Source: UBA2705 sp963977105
GTDB lineage: Bacteria; Pseudomonadota; Alphaproteobacteria; Micavibrionales; Micavibrionaceae
Assembly: GCA_963977105.1 (NCBI GenBank)
Contig: CAXBNI010000001.1
Span: 1,178,001-1,242,000 of the forward strand
DNA length: 64,000 bases
Direction of reading: 5' to 3'
Shown here: one piece after another, positions 52,365-61,802 of the stretch
How positions within the stretch are numbered: the stretch's first letter is position 1
Layout of the letters: the number at the start of each line of letters is the position of its first letter
Program-made: the position numbers and the translations under genes
Notes under the pieces: model-generated
The model's input: only the letters and a program-made list of their open reading frames with translations
What the model was told of the DNA's origin: nothing
The model's database searches: none

Positions 52365-53796
52365 TCAGACCGCGATCAAACCACAATCACACCGTTACTT
52401 ATTGACGCTTGCGTTATTTTGCAGCTTGGCACTCACGAGCTTTACCGCGCAAGCAGCAGATACCGATAAGCCCTTTATCTCTGTGCAGGAATTAAAGACA
52501 AAATCGGGCATTGAGGTTTGGTTTGTCGAAGACCACAGCGTCCCTGTGCTGTCGATGCAATTTTTATTCAAAAATGTCGGCGCCGCGTATGAAAGCGATG
52601 ACAAACAAGGCCTTGCAAGGCTTGTGTCCAACACATTGGATGAAGGCGCGGGCCCTTATGATGGACAGGCGTTCCAAAAACAGCTGAGCGACCATTCTAT
52701 CGCCTTGTCTTTTAGCTCATCGCGCGATCATTTCTCTGGCGGCCTCAAAACGCTGACGCGTTATCAAGATAAAGCCTTTACGCTAACAAAGCTTGCCCTG
52801 ACGGCACCGCGCTTTGAAGACGAAGCGATTGACCGGATGCGCGCGGCGAATATTGCACGGATTAAATCATCCCTCGGTAAGCCCGGCTGGAGCGCGGCCC
52901 GCCTATTTAACGATGTTTTATATGGCGACCACCCCTATGCGAAGAATAGCGGCGGGACAATATCCTCACTGACTGCGCTTAATGCGGATGATTTGAAAGC
53001 CTATGTCGACACGATGCTGACGAAAGACCGTTTGAAAGTTTCTGTAACAGGTGACATTAGCGCCGATGCGTTGCTGCGCGCGATTGATACGATATTCGCA
53101 GACTTACCTGAAAGCAATGCGAATGCCCCCACATTAGTCGAAGACTTCATATGGCCTGACAATGGTAAATCTGTGCTGTTTCACATGAACGGCGTGCCGC
53201 AAAGCAAGATTATGCTTGCCTTGCCTTCTGTGCGGCTTGATGACCCGCGTTATTACACCATGAAACTGCTAAACACTATTTTGGGCGGCAGTGGCTTTGG
53301 TTCGCGCCTGATGGAAGAAATACGCGAAAAGCATGGCCTAACCTATGGCATTTATAGCTATATGTCCGAAGGCCAAGCCATGCAGACTCTGCAAATTGAT
53401 GCCTCTTCACAGAACGATACGGTTGCCGAATTACTCAGCCGTACAGTTGACGAGCTGAAGAAAATCAGCACGGAAGCGGTCAGTGAAGATGAATTAAACG
53501 CACATCGCGATTACTTAATTGGTTCAATGCCGTTACAGTTAACCTCAACCGATAAAATATCGGCGCTGATGCAGTTTTTGCAGACGCAAGATTTACCAAG
53601 TCATTATTTTGACGCCCGTGCCGCGAGTTTAAAAGCAGTCACGGTAGAAGATGTACAAAGCCTAGCGCAAGAGTTCTTAGATCAAGGCAAAGCTGTGACG
53701 ATTGTCGCCGGCGGCGCGACGCTTGACGCCCTTAGCTCCGATGAAACGCAGCTTAATGCATTCCTTCCCGTTGATCAGCTGCCAAATGTGGAATAA
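52357..53796 (+). CDS. M16 family peptidase-like protein, inactive subunit
   Basis: This 479-residue protein has a cleavable signal peptide (LLTLALFCSLALTSFTAQA) and the M16 fold, but the zinc site is missing: where HxxEH is expected the sequence reads LARLVSNTLDEG. The substrate-binding Arg/Tyr region (GSRLMEEIREKHGLTYGIYS) is conserved. It is therefore the non-catalytic partner of the preceding enzyme. The start at 52357 is set by GGAGG 5 bases upstream and the signal peptide; it overlaps the previous gene by 8 bases. pgi follows 3 bases after the stop. Confidence 0.92.
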   Translation: MNSQTAIKPQSHRYLLTLALFCSLALTSFTAQAADTDKPFISVQELKTKSGIEVWFVEDHSVPVLSMQFLFKNVGAAYESDDKQGLARLVSNTLDEGAGPYDGQAFQKQLSDHSIALSFSSSRDHFSGGLKTLTRYQDKAFTLTKLALTAPRFEDEAIDRMRAANIARIKSSLGKPGWSAARLFNDVLYGDHPYAKNSGGTISSLTALNADDLKAYVDTMLTKDRLKVSVTGDISADALLRAIDTIFADLPESNANAPTLVEDFIWPDNGKSVLFHMNGVPQSKIMLALPSVRLDDPRYYTMKLLNTILGGSGFGSRLMEEIREKHGLTYGIYSYMSEGQAMQTLQIDASSQNDTVAELLSRTVDELKKISTEAVSEDELNAHRDYLIGSMPLQLTSTDKISALMQFLQTQDLPSHYFDARAASLKAVTVEDVQSLAQEFLDQGKAVTIVAGGATLDALSSDETQLNAFLPVDQLPNVE

Positions 53797-53799
53797 ATC

Positions 53800-55407
53800 A
53801 TGCCCCCTTTAGAAGACAGCGCCGTTTGGCAGCAATTAGAGCAATTCGGCCGTGACGCACAGCATCTCTCCATTGTCGAACGGTTCGAACGTGACCCTAA
53901 ACGCGCAGAAAGCTTCACGATTAGAAGTGACGGCCTTTATTTTGATTATTCCAAAACCACACTAGACAGTAAAAGTTTAAAAAGCCTTCACGCCCTCGCC
54001 AAAGCCCAAAAGCTTGATGAAGCGAAGAAAGCTATGTTTTCTGGCGAACATATTAACACCACCGAAGATCGCGCCGTTTTACACGTCGCGCTACGTGCGC
54101 CGCAATCCGCACAGTATATGGTCGATGGCCGTAATGTCAGCGATGATATACATGCGACTTTAAACGCGATGGAGCGCCTGTGTGCAGACGTACATAGCGG
54201 AGCATGGCGCGGTCATAACGGCCAGAAAATTGACACCATCATTCATATTGGGATTGGCGGCTCAGACCTTGGCCCCTATATGGTTTGTGATGCCTTAAAG
54301 CCCTATGCTAAAGACGGCCTTAACATCCATTTTGTTTCCAATGTTGATGGCGCCGCATTACAAAGTACTCTGCAAAAAGTCAATGTTGACAGTACTTTAT
54401 TCCTGATTGCTTCAAAAAGCTTCACGACAGAAGAAACCATTAAGAATGCGACCAGTGCGCGGCAATGGTTTTTGCAAACAGCAAAGGCGAGCGAAGACAG
54501 CATCGCCAAACATTTTGTGGCGATGACCGTCAATAAGATAGCCGCGATTGATTTCGGCATTGATACCGACAACATCTTTCCTTTTGGTGATTATGTCGGC
54601 GGGCGCTTTAGCCTGTGGTCGTCTATTGGCCTGCCTATCGCATTATATCTCGGCTTTGAAAACTTTCGTGCCTTGCTTAATGGTGCGCACGCGATGGACG
54701 AACATTTTCGCAGCGCACCGATGGATAAAAACCTGCCCGTGACGTTGGCGCTTATTGGCCTTTGGCATCGTAACTTTTGCGGTTATGACACCTTGGCTAT
54801 TATGCCCTATGCGCAGAATTTACAGCATTTCCCTGCCTATTTACAACAAGTGGATATGGAATCAAACGGTAAAGAAATTGACCGCCATGGCCGCCCACTG
54901 CCTTATGGCACAGGGCCGACACTGTTTGGCGCAAGCGGTACAAATGGCCAGCACGCTTTTTATCAACACATCCACCAAAGCAAAGTCATTACCCCATGTG
55001 AGTTTGTCGCCATAAAATCACCGCTATCGTCGGTGGAAGGGCATCATAATACGCTGCTCTCCCACGTCATCGCGCAATCACGTGCCTTGATGATCGGGCG
55101 TAAAAACGGGGAAACCATACAGCAACCCGAGAAATACTTTAGCGGCAATCGTCCTTCAACCACTTTAATCCTTGAGGCGTTAACCCCGTTTTCATTAGGG
55201 CAGCTCTTGGCGCTTTATGAACATAAAATATTTGTACAAGGGCACATATGGGGATTAAACAGCTTTGATCAGCCCGGTGTTGAACTCGGCAAAATCTTGG
55301 CAAAAGGCATTGCCCAGTACATTGCGCGCAGCAAGACAGCACAGCATGAATCATCAGGCCTAGATCCATCCACGCAACAAATCATGTCGTATCTCTTTGA
55401 AGAATAA
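53800..55407 (+). CDS. pgi: Glucose-6-phosphate isomerase
   Basis: This 535-residue glycolytic enzyme interconverts glucose-6-phosphate and fructose-6-phosphate in the cytoplasm. Family landmarks include IGIGGSDLGP, SKSFTTEET, the FGDYVGGRFSLWSSIGLP signature, ESNGK (catalytic Glu) and the second signature near GLNSFDQPGVELGK. Length is normal. It lies 3 bases after the M16 partner, so it is co-transcribed with the peptidase pair despite the unrelated role. Confidence 0.96.
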   Translation: MPPLEDSAVWQQLEQFGRDAQHLSIVERFERDPKRAESFTIRSDGLYFDYSKTTLDSKSLKSLHALAKAQKLDEAKKAMFSGEHINTTEDRAVLHVALRAPQSAQYMVDGRNVSDDIHATLNAMERLCADVHSGAWRGHNGQKIDTIIHIGIGGSDLGPYMVCDALKPYAKDGLNIHFVSNVDGAALQSTLQKVNVDSTLFLIASKSFTTEETIKNATSARQWFLQTAKASEDSIAKHFVAMTVNKIAAIDFGIDTDNIFPFGDYVGGRFSLWSSIGLPIALYLGFENFRALLNGAHAMDEHFRSAPMDKNLPVTLALIGLWHRNFCGYDTLAIMPYAQNLQHFPAYLQQVDMESNGKEIDRHGRPLPYGTGPTLFGASGTNGQHAFYQHIHQSKVITPCEFVAIKSPLSSVEGHHNTLLSHVIAQSRALMIGRKNGETIQQPEKYFSGNRPSTTLILEALTPFSLGQLLALYEHKIFVQGHIWGLNSFDQPGVELGKILAKGIAQYIARSKTAQHESSGLDPSTQQIMSYLFEE

Positions 55408-55493
55408 AGATATTTAATTAAAGATCTTTTTATTAAAATGCTTCATAATAAGAATCAAGTTATAAGAATCTAACTTATGGGGAAGAGAATAAA

Positions 55494-56759
55494 ATGGCAG
55501 GCCACGATTCTGGGCTACCGCCTGTATCACAGGCAGAACTCGATAAAGCGATAAAAAATCACGCTATGTATAGCGAAGGCTCTGTGGGTGGCGCGCGCGC
55601 TGTGTTGAATGATCGCGATTTATCTGACCTTAATTTTCGTGGTGCCAATTTGTCTGGCGCAGACTTCTCTCATTCACTTTTTAAGAATGCAAATATGGCG
55701 GATAGCGACTTTAGTAGCGCCATATTTTTTGGCTGCGACTTACGCGGTGCAAACCTTGAAAACGCAGACCTTACAAAAGCTGATTTTCGTGGTGCACAGG
55801 TTATTGGCGCAAATTTACGTGGCGCAAACTTAAACAAAGCTGATTTACGCAAAGGACAAGTCATGTCCTTTGCAAAAACAGCAAAAGGGGACGGTCCGCA
55901 ACATGATGGCCGCACCTTATTCACAGGCGCATATTTATCAGAAGCCAATTTAAATGGTATTCGCGCCTCTGATGTTGATTTCACAGATGCTGATTTATCA
56001 GCTGTACTGCTCACAGATGCTGATTTAAAAAACGCCAAATTTCTAGGCGCAAACCTTGAAGATTCAGACCTTTCAGGCGCGGTCTTAACCAACGCCAATA
56101 TGAACGGCGCGATTATTACAGGGACAAAATTTGAAGCTGTGGAACGTGGCGGGCTAGACCTCACCGACACAATTAGTGATAAAAGCGCCGGCGAACAACT
56201 AGAGAAGTCTGCCAAAGATTTAAAGTCACTGCTTTTAGAACATGTCACATGGATTGAGACCGCCGGAAAAAAAGGTACGCAACTTAATCTAAGTGGTTAT
56301 GATCTACGTGGCATTACCGCATTTAACAAAATTCCACTAACCGCATGCCGCGCTGAAAAAGCCGTTTTTATTGGCATGGATATGTCATCGATGCATTTAC
56401 AAAGCGCTCATTTTGAACATTCTGATTTCAGAGACGTCAAACTGCATAATGCTGACATGCGCGGTACGCATTTTGAAGGCAGCAACTTTACCCGCGCCAA
56501 TTTGGATGGCGTAAAAGCCTGTCCTTTACAGTTCGGTAAAGGCCAAATCGTGACGAATATGAGCGGCTGTAGCTTTAAATATGCCAGCCTAGAAAACGCT
56601 GACCTTAGAAACGTTGACTTTACCAACGCAGACCTTCGTTATGCCAACTTAAATGGCGCTGATTTACGCGGTGCAACATTCGCAGGCGCAAACCTGTCGA
56701 GTGTTTATTTTGAAGATGCGCAAATTGATGATGACGCGCTTGTCGGCTTCATCACATAA
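55494..56759 (+). CDS. Pentapeptide-repeat protein
   Basis: This 421-residue protein has two blocks of A(D/N)LxX repeats, about residues 41-210 and 305-415, folding as right-handed quadrilateral beta-helices. A linker (about 225-290) has a helical DLKSLLLEHVTWIETAGKKG segment, and the first block is broken by a polar loop (KTAKGDGPQHDGRTLF). GGGGAAGAG stands before the ATG. Such proteins bind diverse partners, including gyrase in the Qnr family; nothing here is specific to Qnr. It lies between pgi and mutL. Function is unknown. Confidence 0.9.
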   Translation: MAGHDSGLPPVSQAELDKAIKNHAMYSEGSVGGARAVLNDRDLSDLNFRGANLSGADFSHSLFKNANMADSDFSSAIFFGCDLRGANLENADLTKADFRGAQVIGANLRGANLNKADLRKGQVMSFAKTAKGDGPQHDGRTLFTGAYLSEANLNGIRASDVDFTDADLSAVLLTDADLKNAKFLGANLEDSDLSGAVLTNANMNGAIITGTKFEAVERGGLDLTDTISDKSAGEQLEKSAKDLKSLLLEHVTWIETAGKKGTQLNLSGYDLRGITAFNKIPLTACRAEKAVFIGMDMSSMHLQSAHFEHSDFRDVKLHNADMRGTHFEGSNFTRANLDGVKACPLQFGKGQIVTNMSGCSFKYASLENADLRNVDFTNADLRYANLNGADLRGATFAGANLSSVYFEDAQIDDDALVGFIT

Positions 56760-56829
56760 GCGTTATCCCCGTAATTTAAGGCGTTGAAACGCGATATTCT
56801 CTGACAACGCAAATGATTTGCGCTAAACA

Positions 56830-58773
56830 ATGACTATGCGCATTAGATATTTACCAGAAACACTGATTAACCAGATCGCCGCCGGTGAGGTACTAGAACG
56901 CCCTGCTGCGGCTGTGAAAGAACTTGTCGAGAACGCGATTGATGCGCGCGCAAACCGCGTTGACGTAGAAATACGCGATGGCGGCAAAACCTATATTTGC
57001 GTCTCAGATGATGGGCACGGCATGAACCGCGAAGAACTGGTCGCCGCGCTTGACCGTCATGCAACATCTAAGCTACCTGATGATGACCTCCTCAATGTTG
57101 ACCATTTAGGTTTTCGCGGTGAAGCACTACCATCCATCGCCGCGGTAAGCCGCCTAAGCGTCACTACGCGTGATGCCAATAGCGGCGAAAGCTGGAAAGT
57201 ACTGGTTGAAGGCGGCAAAAAAGGCGATGTAGCCCCGACATCACACCCTGCAGGGACAAAAATTGAAGTCCGCGACTTATTCTTCGCCACCCCTGCCCGT
57301 CTTAAATTTATGAAGACTGAGCGCTCTGAATACACGGCAGTGAAAGACACCATGTTCCGCCTGTCTATGGCGTGGCCTGAAATTGCGTTTTCACTGACCC
57401 ATAACGGCAAAAAGGTTCTCAACCTTTATGCTGGGCGCGCTGAAGACTTGTTTGGTCAAAGCCGCGAGCGTATGGAAGCTTTGCTTGGGCGCGACTTTAT
57501 TGATAACGCCTTGGCGCTTGATGCCCAGCGTGAAAATGTCCGTATTACGGGCTTTGCTGGCCTGCCGACAATGAATAAAGCGACATCACAATGGCAGTAT
57601 CTATTCGTCAATGGCCGCCCTGTGCGTGACAAATTAGTGCTTGGCGCAGTTCGCGGCGGCTATATGGATGTACTCGCCCGTGACCGCCACCCTATGGTCG
57701 CATTATTTGTTGATTTGCCCAGTGATGAAGTTGATGTCAACGTCCACCCAGCAAAAGCCGAAGTGCGCTTCCGTGACCCAAATTTAGTGCGCGGTTTAAT
57801 GGTTAGCGCCATTCGTCATGCTTTGCATGATGGCGGACACCAAACGGCGAGCACGGTATCGCTCGCCGCCTTGCGTAATTTAGAAAAACAAAAAGCGCAT
57901 TTAATTGAACAAGTTAACGCTGCGAACGGTAATGGCGCTTTGTTCCAGACAGATGCTAATGGCGCGCCAATCAATAACCCTACCGTGCCGCAAGGCTTTT
58001 ATAGCCCCACGCAAAACGGCGCAGTGCCTATAAGTTATCGACAAAACCAAGGCTTTGCTGAAGCGCAGGCGGCACAAGGCGCTTATCAACCTGCTATTTT
58101 TCATGACGCACCATCTGCGCGCGCAGATCACCATGAATTTTTAGGCCACGTAGCACAAGGCATGAGCGAAGCCGCCCTAAAAGAAGAAGAAAAAAACCCA
58201 CTCGGCGCAGCCCGCACACAATTACATGAAAATTATATCATTGCGCAGAACCAAGACGGCCTTGTGATTGTCGACCAACACGCCGCGCATGAACGCCTTG
58301 TTTATGAGCGGTTTAAAAACCAATTGGCCGCTGGCGGCATTGAAGTGCAAGGCCTGCTAACCCCTGAAATCATCGAAATGGATGAGGGCGATATTTCACG
58401 GCTGCTGCCCTTCGCTGACCAAATGAAGAAACTCGGCCTTGAGATTGAAGCCTTTGGCCCGGGGGCGATTGCTGTGCGCAGCATTCCTGCTTTGCTCGGT
58501 AAGGTCAACATCACAAAGCTTATACAAGACCTCGCCGACGAAGTCATAGAATATGGCAGTCCGCAGCGCCTTGAAGAAGAAATCAACCATGTACTGTCCA
58601 CTATGGCCTGTCATGGGTCTGTACGTTCAGGTCGCCGCCTAAGCGCCGTGGAAATGAACCATTTACTACGCGAAATGGAAGAAACACCATCCAGCGGACA
58701 GTGCAATCACGGCCGCCCAACCTATATCAAGCTGTCCCTTAACGACATTGAACGCCTCTTTGGTCGCCATTAA
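56830..58773 (+). CDS. mutL: DNA mismatch repair protein MutL, endonuclease type
   Basis: This 647-residue protein couples mismatch recognition by MutS to strand cutting. The GHKL ATPase domain has motifs ENAIDARA, DDGHGM and FRGEAL; the transducer domain follows to about residue 330, then a linker rich in Gln/Ala. The C-terminal domain carries the endonuclease motif DQHA-x2-E-x4-E starting at Asp482 and CNHGRP near the end, as in organisms lacking MutH. Both ends appear intact. mutS is not in the window. Confidence 0.96.
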   Translation: MTMRIRYLPETLINQIAAGEVLERPAAAVKELVENAIDARANRVDVEIRDGGKTYICVSDDGHGMNREELVAALDRHATSKLPDDDLLNVDHLGFRGEALPSIAAVSRLSVTTRDANSGESWKVLVEGGKKGDVAPTSHPAGTKIEVRDLFFATPARLKFMKTERSEYTAVKDTMFRLSMAWPEIAFSLTHNGKKVLNLYAGRAEDLFGQSRERMEALLGRDFIDNALALDAQRENVRITGFAGLPTMNKATSQWQYLFVNGRPVRDKLVLGAVRGGYMDVLARDRHPMVALFVDLPSDEVDVNVHPAKAEVRFRDPNLVRGLMVSAIRHALHDGGHQTASTVSLAALRNLEKQKAHLIEQVNAANGNGALFQTDANGAPINNPTVPQGFYSPTQNGAVPISYRQNQGFAEAQAAQGAYQPAIFHDAPSARADHHEFLGHVAQGMSEAALKEEEKNPLGAARTQLHENYIIAQNQDGLVIVDQHAAHERLVYERFKNQLAAGGIEVQGLLTPEIIEMDEGDISRLLPFADQMKKLGLEIEAFGPGAIAVRSIPALLGKVNITKLIQDLADEVIEYGSPQRLEEEINHVLSTMACHGSVRSGRRLSAVEMNHLLREMEETPSSGQCNHGRPTYIKLSLNDIERLFGRH

Positions 58774-58784
58774 TCTTTTTGCAC

Positions 58785-58813
58785 TTGACATATTGCCTTA
58801 ATTTTCATAATCT
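58785..58813 (+). promoter_or_regulatory. Promoter of the PcfJ-like gene
   Basis: Consensus -35 TTGACA (58785-58790), 17-base spacer, -10 TAATCT (58808-58813), 30 bases before the ATG, with GAGAGAGGG as ribosome site. Confidence 0.65.
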
Positions 58814-58843
58814 GCCCTCAGGGATCTTGGGAGAGAGGGCATC

Positions 58844-60991
58844 ATGTCGAATACATTATATTTAAATAAAGCGCAGCGCCTTAACGCCGCTGCAGATGCA
58901 AGGATTGAAGCCTATATAAATCAGGCCATAGATGCTAGCCATAACAGCACATTACAAAGCCAAGGCATAAGCACGGATATGATACGTGATGATTTAAATC
59001 TTATTTTTCAACAGTGGCAAGAACACACCAAACCCAGATTAGAACAATTTGATAATGGTCATAATTTACTGATTATCCCGCTTAGTGAAATAAAAATGCC
59101 TCTGAAGAAAAACAAAAAGAAAAACGCGATGTCTCGCACAGCTTCTGCGCGGCTACTCTTAAGCGATTCCAATGGGGCGGTGGATATTTTTCGCCTTGGC
59201 GGCGGCGATAAAGGCACAAAAAGCCTTGAAGATGGATTAAATTACTATACCAAAATCGCCAATGGTCAAATTGACCTTGATGGTAATCCGCGTCACGGAC
59301 GCGCGATTGATAATTATGAACGCGGCGAATTTGAGAAAATATTCACCCAGCCCATCGCGCGTTATCAAGGCAAAACCAGCCCCGCCGCCTATTTACAAAG
59401 CAGGCTGCGTGAAGTTGCCAACAAATATGACTGTTTTGAAACTTTTGAGCGCGATAATTTAAGCGCCCTTATCCAAGATGTTGAAGCGACATGGCTTAAA
59501 AGTGCCAAATATAGTTTTTTGGCGATCGCAAATCGCAAAGCTTTGCGCGCGATACTGCTCAATAGCGCACCGTCCCTACATGATTATCAGTGGCTAACCC
59601 GCGATATTGATGCACGCGCGCAGGATAAACGCCTTGGCGCATTTATGAGCTATCCAGGGATGATGCCCCTATTCACCCGTAAAACCACAGAACAAACATA
59701 TAGCAGAGGCCACGCCAAAGATATAGAAGCCAGCGTTCGACGCAAGCAAAAAGAAGATTTAGCAAAACATATTGATGATGGCCTATCCGTCGCCGCATCA
59801 CTGAAAAACACATTTACAAATGCGTCCGACACAAAAGATACGCCTCCCAAATATTTAGGCGTATATCATGGCGCAAATGATACCGTATTCGGTAATAGCG
59901 CGTTAAAACTCTTGACGAAAAACATTGATAATTTGTCACATTTCAAACGCGAACATTACCCAAAAACCGCCAGAGAGTGGAGCGCATTTGATGACGACTG
60001 CTCACGTTTGAACAGGGCTGCACAACAAACTGGCATCCATATTAAAAGGCTTGTTGACCACTATGAAACGGCTTCAAATGGTACACAGAACTGGGGCGAT
60101 ATAGGTGATTTTATTCAAAAGATGACGAAGACTCTTATATTCCCGCTCGCCATACATATAGAGCAAGAAATGCAGAACAGTGAAGGCGGAGCGCATATTT
60201 CTGCAGCACAGGCGATGGGCAGCAAGAAAGTAAGCAATGCATTTCTAGAGTTATTTACGATACCGCAGCTCATACGCGGATCAAAAGAATGGCATGAGCG
60301 CACCCAAACGGTAAATGCCGCGTTAAAATCAATCTCCGTCGATAGCGACCTCAGCTGGCCTGAACTTATTCCTGAAACCGTTGCGCCCAATGGCGTTAAA
60401 ATTGCCGCGCTGACATCAAAGCCAGAATTAGAGGATGAAGGCACCGCGATGGCTCATTGTGTCGGCGGCTATGCCAGTAACTGTATTCTTCAGGGCGCGC
60501 ATATTTTGCATTTGTCCATAAGCGATAGTGATGGTACGCCCCATAACGCCACATTACAGCTTAGCGAAGTTAATCAAGGCGGTAGAACAACACTGAGCAT
60601 TACACAAAACAGAGCCGAAAGTAACCGCCCCCCCGAAAGCCGATTATTAAAAGCGAGTGAGTGGCTAGTTAGCGCCATAAATGAACATAAAATTGAAGTA
60701 GACTGGCCAAAAATTCGCGAGGGTCGTAACAAAGCCGCCCAAAAGTACGAAGAAAATAAAATTATCAATCAAATCGGCTTTGACCCGCATAATATAGAAC
60801 ATTGCGAAACCGCGTATGAAACCATGAAACGCTTTTTACCGAAAAGAATGCAGGGCTGTTCATATCAAGACTACGCGATAAAGTCAGGCCTCGCCGAACA
60901 GATACGCCAGAGCTTTGAGCAACAAATCGCCGCGAGGGCCACCTTGATGGCTGCATCTTCAACGCCGTGCAACTCGCCAATGGGCGGATAG
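58844..60991 (+). CDS. Large PcfJ-like protein of unknown function
   Basis: This 715-residue protein has no signal peptide or membrane segment. Residues about 500-625 carry the PcfJ pattern: MAHCVGGYAS (537-546), a following hydrophobic strand, a TLQL strand (about 570), and Q-x5-N (Gln588, Asn594) matching the family's Q-RG-xx-N ending. PcfJ was named in the pCF10 conjugative plasmid; its biochemical role is not established. The first 500 residues are unassigned, with a basic KKNKKKN patch near 89-95 and helical character. It has its own promoter and sits between mutL and ppa, a chromosomal housekeeping setting without transfer genes. Base composition is like its neighbours. Confidence 0.8.
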   Translation: MSNTLYLNKAQRLNAAADARIEAYINQAIDASHNSTLQSQGISTDMIRDDLNLIFQQWQEHTKPRLEQFDNGHNLLIIPLSEIKMPLKKNKKKNAMSRTASARLLLSDSNGAVDIFRLGGGDKGTKSLEDGLNYYTKIANGQIDLDGNPRHGRAIDNYERGEFEKIFTQPIARYQGKTSPAAYLQSRLREVANKYDCFETFERDNLSALIQDVEATWLKSAKYSFLAIANRKALRAILLNSAPSLHDYQWLTRDIDARAQDKRLGAFMSYPGMMPLFTRKTTEQTYSRGHAKDIEASVRRKQKEDLAKHIDDGLSVAASLKNTFTNASDTKDTPPKYLGVYHGANDTVFGNSALKLLTKNIDNLSHFKREHYPKTAREWSAFDDDCSRLNRAAQQTGIHIKRLVDHYETASNGTQNWGDIGDFIQKMTKTLIFPLAIHIEQEMQNSEGGAHISAAQAMGSKKVSNAFLELFTIPQLIRGSKEWHERTQTVNAALKSISVDSDLSWPELIPETVAPNGVKIAALTSKPELEDEGTAMAHCVGGYASNCILQGAHILHLSISDSDGTPHNATLQLSEVNQGGRTTLSITQNRAESNRPPESRLLKASEWLVSAINEHKIEVDWPKIREGRNKAAQKYEENKIINQIGFDPHNIEHCETAYETMKRFLPKRMQGCSYQDYAIKSGLAEQIRQSFEQQIAARATLMAASSTPCNSPMGG

Positions 60992-61003
60992 ATATAAACT
61001 AGC

Positions 61004-61032
61004 TTGATTTCGCATCCGAGTTTGGCTAATCT
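61004..61032 (+). promoter_or_regulatory. Promoter of ppa
   Basis: -35 TTGATT (61004-61009), 17-base spacer, -10 TAATCT (61027-61032), 43 bases before the ATG. Confidence 0.55.
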
Positions 61033-61075
61033 CAGCGGCTAAAGAATAACTTATTTAAAAAAAGGATAAACGCGC

Positions 61076-61618
61076 ATGTCTTTTGACAATGTACCTGCAG
61101 GCAAAGATTTGCCAAACGATATTAATGTAATCATTGAAAACCCAATGGGCGCGGCGCCGATTAAGTACGAAGTTGATAAAGATAGCGGCGCATTATTTGT
61201 AGACCGCTTCTTACATACGCCAATGTATTACCCTGGCAATTACGGCTATGTGCCGAACACGCTTTCTGGTGACGGCGACCCTGTTGACGTTTTGGTTGTG
61301 ACCCATTTGCCCATCACACCGGGTGCCGTTTTACGTTCACGCCCCATTGGCGTTTTGAAAATGGAAGATGATGGCGGTCAGGATGAGAAAATCATCGCTG
61401 TGCCTGTATCAAAAATGATTCCATTATATGATGGCGTTGAAAATTACACAGATTTACCTAAAATCACCGTTGAGCAAATTGAACATTTCTTCACCCATTA
61501 CAAAGACCTTGAGAAAAACAAATGGGTTAAGGTTCTTGGCTGGGCTGATGTTGACGTTGCCAAACAAATGATTATTGAAGGCCTAGAGCGCGCGCAAAAA
61601 GACAGCAAAGCGGCATAA
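61076..61618 (+). CDS. ppa: Inorganic pyrophosphatase
   Basis: This 180-residue family I soluble pyrophosphatase hydrolyses PPi and pulls biosynthetic reactions forward. It has the signature DGDPVDVLV (metal-binding Asp residues), IKYEVDKDSGALFVDR, YPGNYGYVPNT and the C-terminal HYKDLEKNKWVKV. Length is normal. AAGGAT lies 8 bases before the ATG, with its own promoter and terminator. Confidence 0.96.
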   Translation: MSFDNVPAGKDLPNDINVIIENPMGAAPIKYEVDKDSGALFVDRFLHTPMYYPGNYGYVPNTLSGDGDPVDVLVVTHLPITPGAVLRSRPIGVLKMEDDGGQDEKIIAVPVSKMIPLYDGVENYTDLPKITVEQIEHFFTHYKDLEKNKWVKVLGWADVDVAKQMIIEGLERAQKDSKAA

Positions 61619-61645
61619 GCGCCCGCATACCCATTATCTATTCCG

Positions 61646-61680
61646 AAGCCCTGTAGACCTGTTCTATGGGGCTTTTTCTT
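61646..61680 (+). terminator. Rho-independent terminator of ppa
   Basis: A 12-bp stem with two G-T wobbles (61646-61657 with 61663-61674) and loop CCTGT is followed by TTTTTCTTTATCTTTT. Confidence 0.85.
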
Positions 61681-61696
61681 TATCTTTTGTATCGTA

Positions 61697-61715
61697 AATA
61701 ATATTTAGTATTATT
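61697..61715. repeat. AT-only palindrome upstream of nhaD
   Basis: AATAATA-TTTAG-TATTATT is a perfect 7-5-7 inverted repeat about 90 bases before nhaD. It may be an operator or part of the ppa terminator region. A lone -10 TATAAT lies at 61753-61758 without a clear -35. Confidence 0.3.
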
Positions 61716-61802
61716 CGCAGCTAAAAGCCTATAAGTCAGCTGCAATTTCTGATATAATTTTTCAATTATAAAAAGACACGTTTTTTTGGGGTACAATTAA
61801 CA

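Noticed and set aside
55408..55445. Terminator after pgi
   Set aside because: AAAGAT/ATCTTT pairing is only 6 bp in AT-rich DNA with a long loop; too weak to call.
58844..60991. PcfJ-like gene as evidence of an integrated plasmid
   Set aside because: Flanking genes are housekeeping, no transfer or replication genes lie nearby, and base composition matches the surroundings.
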